NCBI GenBank assembly: GCA_003522145.1
Contig: DPGD01000016.1
Coordinates: 1 to 22,042, forward strand
Reading direction: 5' to 3'
From: Clostridiales bacterium
GTDB taxonomy: Bacteria > Bacillota > Clostridia > Oscillospirales > CAG-272
DNA: 22,042 nucleotides
A model generated the notes under the pieces. It ran no database searches. It was given only the letters and a program-made list of their open reading frames with translations, and was not told the origin of the DNA. Of this stretch, positions 14,533-22,042 are shown piece after piece. Numbering within the stretch: position 1 is the first letter of the stretch; every line of letters starts with the position of its first letter. Both the position numbers and the translations under genes were made by a program.

Positions 14533-15306
14533 ATGGAATATGTCAGAATCACAAAGGAGAATCTGGAAAAGGAGCATATCTGCTGTGCTATTTCCAACAA
14601 CAAGGATGTACAGGTTTCTTCCAAAAAGTTATGGCTTCGGGAGAGGCTGGACGAGGGACTGGTATTTCTGAAGAGCAGGGAACGGGGCAAATGCTTCATA
14701 GAGTATATTCCGGCAGAAAAGGCATGGGTGCCGATAAAAGCCGACGGCTATATGTATATAGACTGTCTGTGGGTGTCCGGTTCTTTCAAAGGGAACGGAT
14801 ATTCCACAGACCTTTTGGACCGTTGCATAGAAGACAGCACGCAAAAAGGGAAAAAGGGCCTCTGCATTCTTTCGTCTGCGAAAAAGAAGCCCTTTCTTTC
14901 CGACCCCGGATTTCTTTTGCATAAAGGCTTTGCCGTATGCGATGAATCGGACAACGGCATACAGCTTTGGTACCTTCCCTTTGAGGACGGAAAGGATCGG
15001 CCGTCTTTCAAGGACTGTGCCAAGCATCCCCATGTAGAAGAAAAAGGGTATATTCTGTATTATACAAATCAATGTCCCTTTACCGCAAAATATGTTCCGA
15101 TTATTGAAAGCATTGCAAAGGAGCATCATATCCCCTTCCGTTCGGTACACATAGAAAACAGGGATATGGCTCAGAGTGCCCCAACTCCGGTTACAACCTA
15201 TGCGCTCTTCTTGGACGGAGAGTACCTGACCAATGAAATCCTATCGGATAAGAAATTCCTAAAAATGCTTCAGGAACAGTCGACGCTTCAAAAAATCGGC
15301 ACCTGA
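14533..15306 (+). CDS. GNAT N-acetyltransferase with C-terminal YoaP-like domain
   Basis: This 257-aa cytosolic protein has an N-terminal GNAT-type acetyltransferase fold (about 1-150) with an acetyl-CoA loop variant VSGSFKGNGYSTDLLD (81-96). A C-terminal domain follows (about 170-250) that resembles YoaP. It begins GYILYYTNQCPFTAKYVP (172-189), and the single Cys in CPF gives a thioredoxin-like look. The next segment has the APTPVTTYALFLDGEYLTNE pattern seen in that family. The acyl acceptor is unknown. The ATG at 14533 is chosen because GGAG lies nine bases upstream; an in-frame ATG at 14509 has no site. I could not identify a convincing promoter in the AT-rich region before it. Confidence 0.85.
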   Translation: MEYVRITKENLEKEHICCAISNNKDVQVSSKKLWLRERLDEGLVFLKSRERGKCFIEYIPAEKAWVPIKADGYMYIDCLWVSGSFKGNGYSTDLLDRCIEDSTQKGKKGLCILSSAKKKPFLSDPGFLLHKGFAVCDESDNGIQLWYLPFEDGKDRPSFKDCAKHPHVEEKGYILYYTNQCPFTAKYVPIIESIAKEHHIPFRSVHIENRDMAQSAPTPVTTYALFLDGEYLTNEILSDKKFLKMLQEQSTLQKIGT

Positions 15307-15523
15307 CAACCGGTGACAGATGGCAGAACAAAACCGAAGATGCGCAGCGTTTTTTTCGGATTCAAAGTGAAACATCACCCGGACAGACCCAAAGGCTTTG
15401 ACCGCAAAGCGGTATTCTTCTCTCAAAAAACCGGAAACAGGTTAGAACAGCGCGTGAAAACCGGGAAAGAGGACAGGTGTATTTTTGAGAACAACAATGA
15501 AAACCGCAATGCAGAATGCAGGG
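15307..15523. other. Intergenic region without recognisable gene
   Basis: This stretch separates the intact YoaP-like gene from the damaged right-hand part. It contains a T7 run after a weak GC dyad (about 15330-15352) that may terminate the YoaP-like transcript. A perfect ATGAAAAT/ATTTTCAT dyad lies at 15526-15544, overlapping the MerR stop codon. I see nothing else in it. Confidence 0.4.
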
Positions 15524-16268
15524 TTATGAAAATCGGATTTTCATATCCTGCAGCATACCCAGTACTTCATAGGCGTTCCGTTCCGCCGCAGACAGGGAAG
15601 CGATCAGCCTGTCGCAGACAGAAATAATAGCCTCGGACCGTTTAGGCTTGTTCAGGGCGGCCCGGACATCGGTGTTGGGATTTTTCGACAATTGCTGTAA
15701 GAGCCGCAAAATGGCTTCTAAGGAATAATTGGCGCACCGTAAAGAGCGAATGATCTTCAGCCGTTTTATATCCTCATCTGTATATAGGCGGTAACCGTTG
15801 TTTTTTTCTCTTGACGGTAAGCAATCCATTTCTTTCCCAATTCCGGAGTGTGTCCATGGAAATATCCAATGCCTCTGACACTTCTTTCCGTGAAAGTCCT
15901 TGCGTGTGCGGCTGTGCGCCGTGGGATAGGAGATGCCCTACCAGGGCAATCGCTTCTTCCGCATTGCGTTGTTCCTGCCTGATTTGCCTTAGATACTCCT
16001 GGATCAGCAATATGGCTCTGTCAAAATCACCTGTTGCAGATGCCTTCACTGCCTGAATGATCTTCCTGCGCAGTCCGTTTTGCAATACCTCCACCTGAAA
16101 GGCCGTTCGGATCAACCGACATTGTTCTATATGGAAGTCCGTAAACACCCGATAGCCGTTTGCCAGCCGTTGGGGCCGGGGAATGAGCTTTAATTCTTCG
16201 TATAGCCGTACGGTGTTGGGGTGTATGCCGATCCTTCGGGCAACTTCCGCAGTCCTGTAGACTGTCAA
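15524..16268 (-). pseudogene. Tandem-HTH MerR family regulator, frameshifted
   Basis: Two overlapping frames encode one protein of about 247 aa. The first (TTG start at 16268, GAGGTGAT upstream) begins with a MerR helix-turn-helix, TAEVARRIGIHPNTVRLYEE, then RLANGYRVFTDFHIEQCRLI. After a spacer, a second MerR-type helix-turn-helix begins, RKEVSEALDISMDTLRNWER. Its wing NNGYRLYTDEDIKRLKIIRS is only reached in another frame. Removing one A from the A7 run (T7 at 15801-15807) restores KRKNNGYRLY. The regulator lies 56 bp downstream of the MFS gene in the same direction, an arrangement typical of drug-efflux control. As written, the second DNA-binding domain is truncated, unless the indel is a sequencing artefact. 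Confidence 0.8.
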
Positions 16269-16286
16269 AGAGCATCACCTCGCTTT

Positions 16287-16302
16287 GTACACTAAGTATA
16301 GC
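16287..16302 (-). promoter_or_regulatory. Dyad overlapping the -10 of the MerR gene
   Basis: TACACTAAGTATA (16288-16300) is an almost perfect palindrome whose minus-strand form contains a TATACT -10 element. It lies in the 56-bp gap before the MerR start. No good -35 at 17 bp is present. It may be an autoregulatory operator. Confidence 0.4.
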
Positions 16303-16324
16303 ACAATCAATCCGCAGGATGTGA

Positions 16325-17535
16325 TCATTCTGCATTTTTTGCGCTGTGAAAATAAAATTTTCTGTTCAACAGGATGATCGCCGCCATGGCCAAGAGCAAC
16401 AGGCCGGACAGGATCATCAGCAGTCGCAGGGAAACAACATCTGCCAGCGGACCGAATACAGCCATCCCCAACGGCAGAAAGCCGGAATACATCGCACCGA
16501 ACAGACCGAACACACGCCCCTGCATTGGGGGGATGACTGTTCCTGCAAAAGCGTTGTCGAGGCGGTCTGTACCATTGTCAGCGCCACGCCGTAAACCGCC
16601 ATCAGGAGGAGATAAACGGCAAAGCTGTCAACGGCACCCATGCCTATGGCCAGTGTGCCAAAAGCGATCAAACCGACCGTCAGTGTTTTCATGCGGTTTT
16701 TGAAGCCGCCCCATGCGCCGATGAGGATACCGCCGGCGGTCATGCCGATAAAGCCGATGACCTCCACCAATGTCATAGACCAATAGGTGTCTTTGTAATA
16801 CCGGCTAACGAACAGCGTCGCCAGAAACCCGGCGGGAACGCACAGGAAGATGAATAGCCCGAACACAAGCAGCAGCCGCCCGATAAAGGCTTCTTTTACC
16901 GCATATTGAATGCCGATCTTCATTTCCGTCCACATCGACGGGGCGTGTTCTCTTTTCTCAAAGGGAATTGCTACGGCAGAGAGGATACCGATGCCGACAA
17001 CAGCCGTTGCAATGTCGATCATCAGGTCGGCACGCAGCGTTCCCCAGGAGAGAAGGGCGCCCGCCGCCGCAGGCGCTGCAAACTGCACAAGCGACTGCAC
17101 GGTGGAATTGATCCCGTTAAACTTCATCAGCTTATCTTCCGGCACCAGCCAAGGAATTGCCGCATTCACAGCGGGGGTCTGGATTCCCGTCCCGACAGAG
17201 CGGATTGCCGAGATCACAACGCAGGACAGCAGTACCGGCGTGCCGCCGGGAATCTGCGGGAAGAGAACCGCAAGCAAAAGCGTGGCTGCGGCGATCAGGG
17301 CATCCGATAGGATAATTAGTTTTTTGCGGGAATATCTGTCCGCCCACACACCCGAAAGGAACGAGATCAAAAATTGCGGAAGATAAGCCGCAACCGTCAT
17401 GGCAGATACCCAAACGCCGGAGGAAGTCTGCATGGTAACATACCAGATCATTGCAAACTGCACAAGCGACGAGCCGAACAGCGTGATGCCCTGACTTGTA
17501 AGGAAGAGCGCCGCTCTTTTTCTATAGTTGTTCAA
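16325..17535 (-). pseudogene. MFS efflux transporter, frameshifted near the C-terminus
   Basis: This is a major facilitator superfamily drug-efflux-type protein. The first frame gives an N-terminal domain (LTSQGITLFGSSLVQFAMIWY, then VWADRYSRKKLII as the loop 2-3 motif) up to TLLQEQSSP. The sequence then leaves frame. The rest, MQGRVFGLFGAMYSGFLPLG to SAKNAE, continues in another frame from 16525. Adding one base between 16527 and 16541 (a seventh G in the G6 run, or a third T at 16540) restores the family-typical QExxxPPMQGRVF and a 403-aa protein of normal MFS length. The start is a TTG at 17535 with GGAGG 12 bases upstream. It is divergent from TetR and co-directional with MerR, so either may control it. 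It would lose its last two helices as written. Confidence 0.85.
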
Positions 17536-17662
17536 AATAAAATCAGCCTCCTTTTCTTTTACGCACAGTATAACAGAAAATCACAGGTTGGTGTGATACT
17601 GGAGGGTTGAAAAGTTTTCTTTCATACCTGCAGGATAGGGAATTGAACGGAGAAAAACAGTA

Positions 17663-17691
17663 TTGACAAATACTTGATGTTATAATATAAT
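17663..17691 (+). promoter_or_regulatory. Consensus promoter of the TetR gene
   Basis: A perfect TTGACA (17663-17668) and TATAAT (17686-17691) are separated by 17 bp, the best sigma-A promoter in the window. Confidence 0.9.
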
Positions 17692-17692
17692 G

Positions 17693-17715
17693 TAAACGAA
17701 CGCTTGTTATGTTTA
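17693..17715. promoter_or_regulatory. Likely TetR operator
   Basis: TAAAC (17693-17697) and GTTTA (17711-17715) bracket an imperfect inner dyad, AACGAACGCTTGTT. It lies immediately downstream of the -10 element of the TetR promoter, where an autorepressor would block transcription. The assignment is inferred from position and symmetry. Confidence 0.5.
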
Positions 17716-17734
17716 AATGTAAAGAGGTGTAGGA

Positions 17735-18340
17735 ATGCGAGTTCGAAACGAAGAACAGTACAGGCATCGCAAGCAGGAATTGATGGAAAAAAGCTTTGAG
17801 TGTTTTGCCGAAAACGGGCTCTGCGGAGTTGGAATCCGTGCGCTGGCGCAGCACTGCGACTGCAATGTGGCTGTTTTTTACAATTATTTTACCGACCTTG
17901 ATGACCTGATCGTGCAGTCGACAGAGTATTGTATGAGTAAGGTGGAAGACGATTTTATGGCGAAGGCCCCCGCAGATGTGGAGGACCTATGGCGGTTCAT
18001 TGATGAGATACCCTATTGGACGGCGGAAAAGCACGGAAAGAAATACCGCCTGATGTATCAGGTCTATACCCACCCGAAATACAGAGAATACGGAAAGAAA
18101 TTCTTTGCGGGCGTTGATGAACGGTATACAGAATACGCCAAAAGCCTGGAGGGCAAGCTGGGTATTCCCTACGAAAAGCTGACACCGTTGATCTTCATTC
18201 TGGTCAGAGCCTGCGTACACTATGCACTTTTTGAGGATGAGTTCTATTTGAAATCCCAGATGGAAACGCTGAAGGAAACCCTGGAACTCTTTGTTAGGAA
18301 ATATAACCCGAAAGCAAGGGCATATGCTGTTACAGAATAA
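17735..18340 (+). CDS. TetR family transcriptional regulator
   Basis: This 201-aa one-component regulator has an N-terminal helix-turn-helix (about residues 15-55): MEKSFECFAENGLCGVGIRALAQ, then CDCNVAVFYNYFTDLDDLI. The second helix pattern, VAVFYNYF, is the recognition-helix signature of TetR proteins. The helical C-terminal ligand domain spans about 70-190. Three cysteines (30, 41, 43) sit within the DNA-binding region, which is unusual. GAGGTGTAGGA precedes the ATG. A consensus promoter with an overlapping dyad suggests autorepression. It is divergent from the MFS gene and only 34 bp upstream of the large surface protein gene, so it could regulate either. It is the only undamaged gene in the right-hand part. 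Confidence 0.9.
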   Translation: MRVRNEEQYRHRKQELMEKSFECFAENGLCGVGIRALAQHCDCNVAVFYNYFTDLDDLIVQSTEYCMSKVEDDFMAKAPADVEDLWRFIDEIPYWTAEKHGKKYRLMYQVYTHPKYREYGKKFFAGVDERYTEYAKSLEGKLGIPYEKLTPLIFILVRACVHYALFEDEFYLKSQMETLKETLELFVRKYNPKARAYAVTE

Positions 18341-19477
18341 GGTACATACAAAAATATTTCTGGGGGTACATTTTATGAAAAAACGGATTTTGAGCCTGTT
18401 GCTGACCGCCTGCCGTTGGCGGGGCTTCTGCCAACGGTTGCGCTGGCAGCTACACAGTCAAATGTAACATATCTTGACGAAAACGGTATATCGAATGTCT
18501 GCGCCAGCGCCACCGTGGTGGATTCCGCAACTACCGCATGGAACGGGGGTTGGTATGTGGTGCAGGGCACCGTGGTGATCTCTCAGGGTGTCACCTTCAG
18601 CGGCGATGTGTATCTGATCTTGTCGGATGACTGCGATCTGTCCGTGGAGAACGGCATTGCGGGCCAGGGAAATCTCACCGTCTATGCCCAGAGTACCGAT
18701 GGTGCGCAGGGCAGAATGAGTGTGGTGGGCAGTCCTGTCATGGAGGGTGACTGTTCCGTTAGTCGCGGTATAAGGGTCAACGGGAGCTTCACCGTCAACG
18801 GCGGCACCGCAACCTCAACCACCAGCGTCGACGAATCCCAGAGTTGCGGCATCTTGGTCGGAGAGGGTGGAACAACCGAGGGTTTTGGTGGCTACATAGA
18901 CATTTCCGGTGATGCCTATGTCACCGCCATCGGCGGCACCGCAGCCATGATGAGTTGCGGTATCGTTGTGCAAATTTGCCTAACCATGACGGGCGGCTAC
19001 CTGCTGGCGCAGGCGTCGAACAATGCGAAATACTATGACAGTGTCTATTTGGGCACCCTGTGTCTGCCCGGAGATTCATCCTATCTGTGGCGAAGCAATG
19101 CCGCGAGCACCTTTGCCGACTCTACGAGCGACCCGTATACAGATCAACAGTACAACTTCTTGGAGATCGTGTGTACCTATGAGGAAGTGACCAGCAAAGA
19201 CACCGGATGGACAACCGGCTTGTATGTGGTGAACAAAAACATAAGCATCGGAAACGAGTTGTTCGCTTCGATCAACCCCGTCACCGTTAGGGTCGGCGGT
19301 GATGTGCGCCTGATTCTGGCAGGTGGCCACAAACTGACCGTACACGGCAGAATCGAAGTAAACGAGGGCAACTCGCTGACCATCTACGGTCAGTCTTCAG
19401 CCGGCGACAAACTGGTTGTCAATAATAGCTCGGGTAACGCCGGCATAGGCGGCTGTAACGGCTGTAGCAGCGGCTCC

Positions 19478-19700
19478 ATTACTATCAACGGCGGTACGGT
19501 CACTGCCGCTTCTGAAGGCGACAGCGCCGGCATCGGCGGCGGGGGGAGGGGTCATGGCTATGTTACCATCAACGGCGGTAAGGTCAATGCCTCCAGCACT
19601 TACGGTGCAGGCATCGGCGGCGGGCGTTATGGTATTGGCTATGTTACCATCAACGGCGGTACGGTCATTGCTTCCAGCACTTACGGCGCCGACATCGGCG
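19478..19700 (+). repeat. Three roughly 81-84-bp coding repeats (INGGTV type)
   Basis: ACCATCAACGGCGGT-like blocks recur at 19481, 19565 and 19646, spaced 84 and 81 bp. Each is followed by a GIGGG-type segment. They encode beta-helix-like repeats within the large surface protein. They are coding repeats, not a CRISPR array. Confidence 0.8.
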
Positions 19701-20620
19701 GAACAACCAACAGCATCCTCTCCGGCAACGGTGATGCGACAATCGAAACGTCCGGCATTATGGGAAATACCGAAAACTTCGTGGGTACAATAAATGGAAT
19801 TACCTATTACGGCATCATCGTCAACGGCGTGCAGGTCACCACTGTCAATAAAAGCAATGTGCTGCCCAACAACCAGAACGGCAAAGTCAGCTACAATGCG
19901 GACACCAATGTTCTCACCATCGATGGCTTCCTTGGCGACCTGCTTAATCCGGTGACCACTGTGATCAGCGGCAATGGCAGTACGGACATCGTACTGAACG
20001 GCGGTGGGTCTTTCACCGCTGTCGGCCTGACCGTAACCAATGCAAAGAATGTCACGGTCACTACGAACAGCACCTTCCCAGCCATCCTCGGTGATGCGAA
20101 TATCACTTGCTCCGGCGATGTGAGCATCACCAACCAGAACATAGCAGTGTACGGCACACTGACCGTCAAAGGCGCAAAGAATGTTACCGTCACTGCAAAC
20201 GGCAATGTCCCGGTGGTTTTCGTCGATGCAAATATTTCCTGTTCCGGCGAGGTGCAGCTGGTCAATAATGGAGGCGGCAAGGCCATTGATGGCCAGCTTC
20301 GGATCCGGAAAATGGACAGTCTCGGATATGCCATAGCAACCGGCACCAGCAAAGAGACACTTACGGTTTATGAGAGAATAGCCGCGTGCGGGATCTTCGG
20401 GCCGGTAGCCCTTGACGCATCGGTAGTGAAGACCATGCCGCTCCACAACAGAATGTACATGTTCCAGGCCAAGGCAGCTACCTGCACCGAGGATGGCTAC
20501 AACGCTTACTGGTACTGCAACGAGTGCCGTAAATACTTTTCTGATGCCGATGGTTTCAACGAGATTTCTGACATAAGCGCTTGGAAGAAGGGCGATGGTA
20601 AGATTGATGCGACCGGTCAT

Positions 20621-20920
20621 ACTCTGACCAAAATCGAAGCCAAAGCCGCCACCTGCACCGAGGATGGCAACTCTGCGTATTGGACTTGCGACCTGTGCGC
20701 CAAGTATTTCTCCGATGCAGCCGGCACAAGCGAAATTGAGAAGGACAGCTGGGTCATCCAGGCCGCCCATACTTTGACCAAAATCGAAGCCAAGGCCGCT
20801 ACCTGCACCGAGGAGGGCAACTCCGCGTATTGGGCTTGCCACCTGTGCGGCAAGTACTTCTCCGATGAGGCCGGTACTACCGAAATCGAGAAGGATCGTT
20901 GGGTGATCCGTGCTGCCGGT
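20621..20920 (+). repeat. Two tandem 150-bp coding repeats
   Basis: ACT(C/T)TGACCAAAATCGAAGCC begins at 20621 and again at 20771. Each unit encodes an HTLTKIEAKAATCTE...YWxCxLCxKYFSD module. A more diverged third relative starts near 20464. One unit lacks a Gly codon found in the others (AAHT instead of AGHT), an in-frame change. Confidence 0.85.
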
Positions 20921-21702
20921 CATAGCTACGGCTATGTCGGCAACGGCGACGGCACGCATACTGCAACCTGTACCATCTGCGGTGACAGCTTCACTAAAGA
21001 TCACACCTTCACGGACGGCTCCTGCGTCTGCGGTGCAGAAGAGATTTCCGACGAGGACGGACTGAAAGAAGCCCTTGCCTCGGGCTGTACCTTCATCTGG
21101 CTGGTGAATGACATCAAGCTTTCAAGCACCCTGAACCTGAGCGATAAGATCATTACTCTGGACTTCAATGGTCATACGCTCACGGGCAACATCACGCTGG
21201 CGGATAACTCTGCCTCTCCTCAGTCCATACTGACCCTGATCGACAGCGACCCTGCCGGAGGAGGTGTATTGGATGGCAACATCACGCTGACCCGCGGAAG
21301 CTACGGTACCGCAAGCCATCTTTACGCCAACGGCGGCACGGTAACGGGGCAGGTATCCTTGCCCAGCTATGTTGGCGGGATTTACTGCACAAGCAATACC
21401 CCCACTGTTTTTAAGGGGTATGTGGGCAATTACGGCGAGATCCACGGCGGTATTTTCTACGGTGGTATCAACACAAGCTGCATCAAGGAGAAAACCGTGA
21501 CATTCATGAACGGCGACAGCCGTTACGCACTGGAGGTCGTGGCAGACGGCAGTAAGGTAGTTGCACCTGTGGAGCCTGCCAAAGAGGGCTGTGTGTTCCT
21601 TGGCTGGTATAACGGTGAAACGGAATACACATTTGGTTCTGCATTAAGCGAAAGTATTACTTTGACGGCAAGATTCAGCGATTCGATCCCCCCAGTATAA
21701 CC

Positions 21703-21885
21703 GGTGATCTGGACGGCGACGGTATTGTGAGCATTTCCGATTTGACCGCATTGCTGGACTACCTGGCAGACAATGCGAATGTTCCGGCTCGCGGAGAGGA
21801 CGGTCTGGATGTTGACGGAGACGAAACCGTAAACATTTCCGATTTGACCGCATTGCTGGATATTCTGGCAAGCAGTGCCGAATAA
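21703..21885 (+). other. Orphaned dockerin-coding segment
   Basis: This open segment encodes both calcium-binding halves of a type I dockerin. It has no start codon or ribosome binding site of its own and sits in the -1 frame relative to the large surface gene. A 27-bp stretch coding for the F-helix (ISDLTALLD) is identical in both halves (21732-21758 and 21834-21860), a recent duplication or gene conversion. Confidence 0.9.
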
Positions 21886-21896
21886 ATTCTGAATCA

Positions 21897-21933
21897 AAAG
21901 CCGATACGGGCCATAAGGTCTGTATCGGCTTTT
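21897..21933 (+). terminator. Terminator of the large surface protein gene
   Basis: AAAAGCCGATAC and GTATCGGCTTTT form a perfect 12-bp stem with a T-run. It begins 12 bases after the dockerin stop codon. That placement supports the dockerin, not the premature TAA at 21700, as the true gene end. Confidence 0.88.
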
Positions 21934-21936
21934 GTA

Positions 21937-21969
21937 GGCACAGCCCTGCCATGAAGGCGGGGCTGTGCC
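21937..21969. terminator. Second hairpin of the right-end cluster
   Basis: GGCACAGCCC and GGGCTGTGCC form a perfect 10-bp GC-rich stem with a further TGCC/GGC inner pair. On the minus strand it starts after TTTT, and on the plus strand AAAATAAG follows. It is probably a terminator for a gene beyond the right edge on the minus strand, or a stabilising hairpin. Confidence 0.6.
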
Positions 21970-21986
21970 AAAATAAGACACAAGTC

Positions 21987-22018
21987 AAGCGATCCGCTGT
22001 AACAAGCGGATCGCTTTT
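21987..22018 (+). terminator. Third hairpin, adjacent to the terminal repeat
   Basis: AAGCGATCCGCT and AGCGGATCGCTT form a perfect 12-bp stem with a 6-nt loop. TTTTCTTG follows, then the 21-bp repeat. The hairpin-plus-repeat order matches the left end. Confidence 0.8.
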
Positions 22019-22019
22019 C

Positions 22020-22040
22020 TTGTAATCGAAAACCACGCCA
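22020..22040. repeat. 21-bp terminal inverted repeat, right copy
   Basis: This is the exact inverse of bases 1-21. It lies two bases after the T-run of a terminator hairpin on the plus strand. The left copy stands in the same relation to a different terminator on the minus strand. Confidence 0.85.
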
Positions 22041-22042
22041 TA

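Larger units (their letters stand above)
18375..21885 (+). pseudogene. Large dockerin-bearing surface protein with two frameshifts
   Basis: Three frames join into one 1170-aa exported protein if one C is added at each of two C-runs. The ATG at 18375 opens MKKRILSLLLTA, which breaks at 18409-18410; one extra C gives TALPLAGLLPTVALA, a perfect signal peptide. The body (18407-21697) holds beta-helix-like Gly/Thr-rich repeats (INGGTV...GIGGG), then three CxxDG...YWxCxxC...KYFSD zinc-ribbon-like repeats. A second beta-helix-like region and a Listeria-Bacteroides-type repeat (GCVFLGWYNGETEYTF) follow. The body frame stops at 21700. One C more in the C6 run (21688-21693) leads into a textbook type I dockerin with loops DLDGDGIVSISD and DVDGDETVNISD, ending at 21885. 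No catalytic domain is evident; it is probably an adhesin or scaffold-bound protein. It is more GC-rich than the genes to its left. Confidence 0.82.

Noticed and set aside
15313..15627. Plus-strand frame overlapping the MerR gene end
   Set aside because: It has no ribosome binding site, low-complexity composition, and overlaps a recognisable gene on the other strand.
17560..17600. MerR-type long-spacer promoter for the MFS gene
   Set aside because: A TATACT -10 is visible on the minus strand (17567-17572), but no -35 element at 17, 19 or 20 bp is convincing.
19478..19700. CRISPR-like repeat spacing
   Set aside because: The repeats are in-frame coding units of degenerate sequence with no unique spacers and no cas genes.
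19397..21004. Long minus-strand open frame (535 codons) opposite the surface protein
   Set aside because: Its amino acids mirror the repeats of the plus-strand gene, there is no ribosome binding site, and the plus frame has clear domains.
1..22042. Whole window as a transposon bounded by terminal inverted repeats
   Set aside because: No transposase or recombinase is present, no target duplication can be seen, and the interior includes core genes such as aspS and upp.

Overview
The window looks like a chromosomal segment (or whole contig) from a spore-forming, probably gut-associated member of the Clostridia (Oscillospiraceae/Ruminococcaceae-like). Reasons: a clostridial spore-coat gene pair at the left end, strong AGGAGG-type ribosome binding sites, consensus sigma-A promoters with 17-bp spacers, TTG starts, and secreted proteins with Gram-positive signal peptides, dockerin modules and a C-terminal surface anchor. 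I saw no rRNA, tRNA, CRISPR, transposase, integrase or phage gene. This is inference from protein style, not a database match.

Left part (1-9.3 kb): a CotF-like spore coat pair (including a 57-aa gene), a tRNA t6A dehydratase (TcdA-like), a secreted CAP/SCP-domain protein with a very acidic linker, a cation diffusion facilitator whose 5' leader holds a promoter followed by an intrinsic terminator, a membrane GT2 glycosyltransferase divergent from an ECF-like sigma factor with a membrane anti-sigma candidate, uracil phosphoribosyltransferase (upp), and a surface protein with a discoidin-like domain and a C-terminal anchor.

Middle (9.3-15.3 kb): aspS is divergent from a three-gene run encoding a ROK-like sugar kinase homologue, an endonuclease/exonuclease/phosphatase-fold protein and a small secreted dockerin-type protein. 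The aspS/ROK intergenic region holds a degenerate tandem duplication that carries two similar promoters. A YoaP-like GNAT protein follows behind two terminators.

Right part (15.5-21.9 kb) behaves differently. Three of its four genes (a tandem-HTH MerR regulator, an MFS transporter and a roughly 1170-aa dockerin-bearing surface protein) each need one or two single-base corrections to read through; only the TetR regulator is intact. In the 3.5-kb surface gene both breaks look like loss of one C from a C-run: one cuts off the signal peptide, the other cuts off a textbook dockerin. The genes to the left show no such damage, so this part is decaying, phase-variable or locally mis-assembled. It ends in three consecutive hairpins.

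The two window ends carry the same 21-bp sequence in inverted orientation, each lying just 3' of an intrinsic terminator. This is the strongest unexplained structure at window scale. I do not see a clear novel defence or biosynthetic system; the best leads are the frameshifted dockerin surface protein, the CDF leader RNA, the duplicated promoter upstream of the ROK-like gene and the terminal post-terminator repeat.
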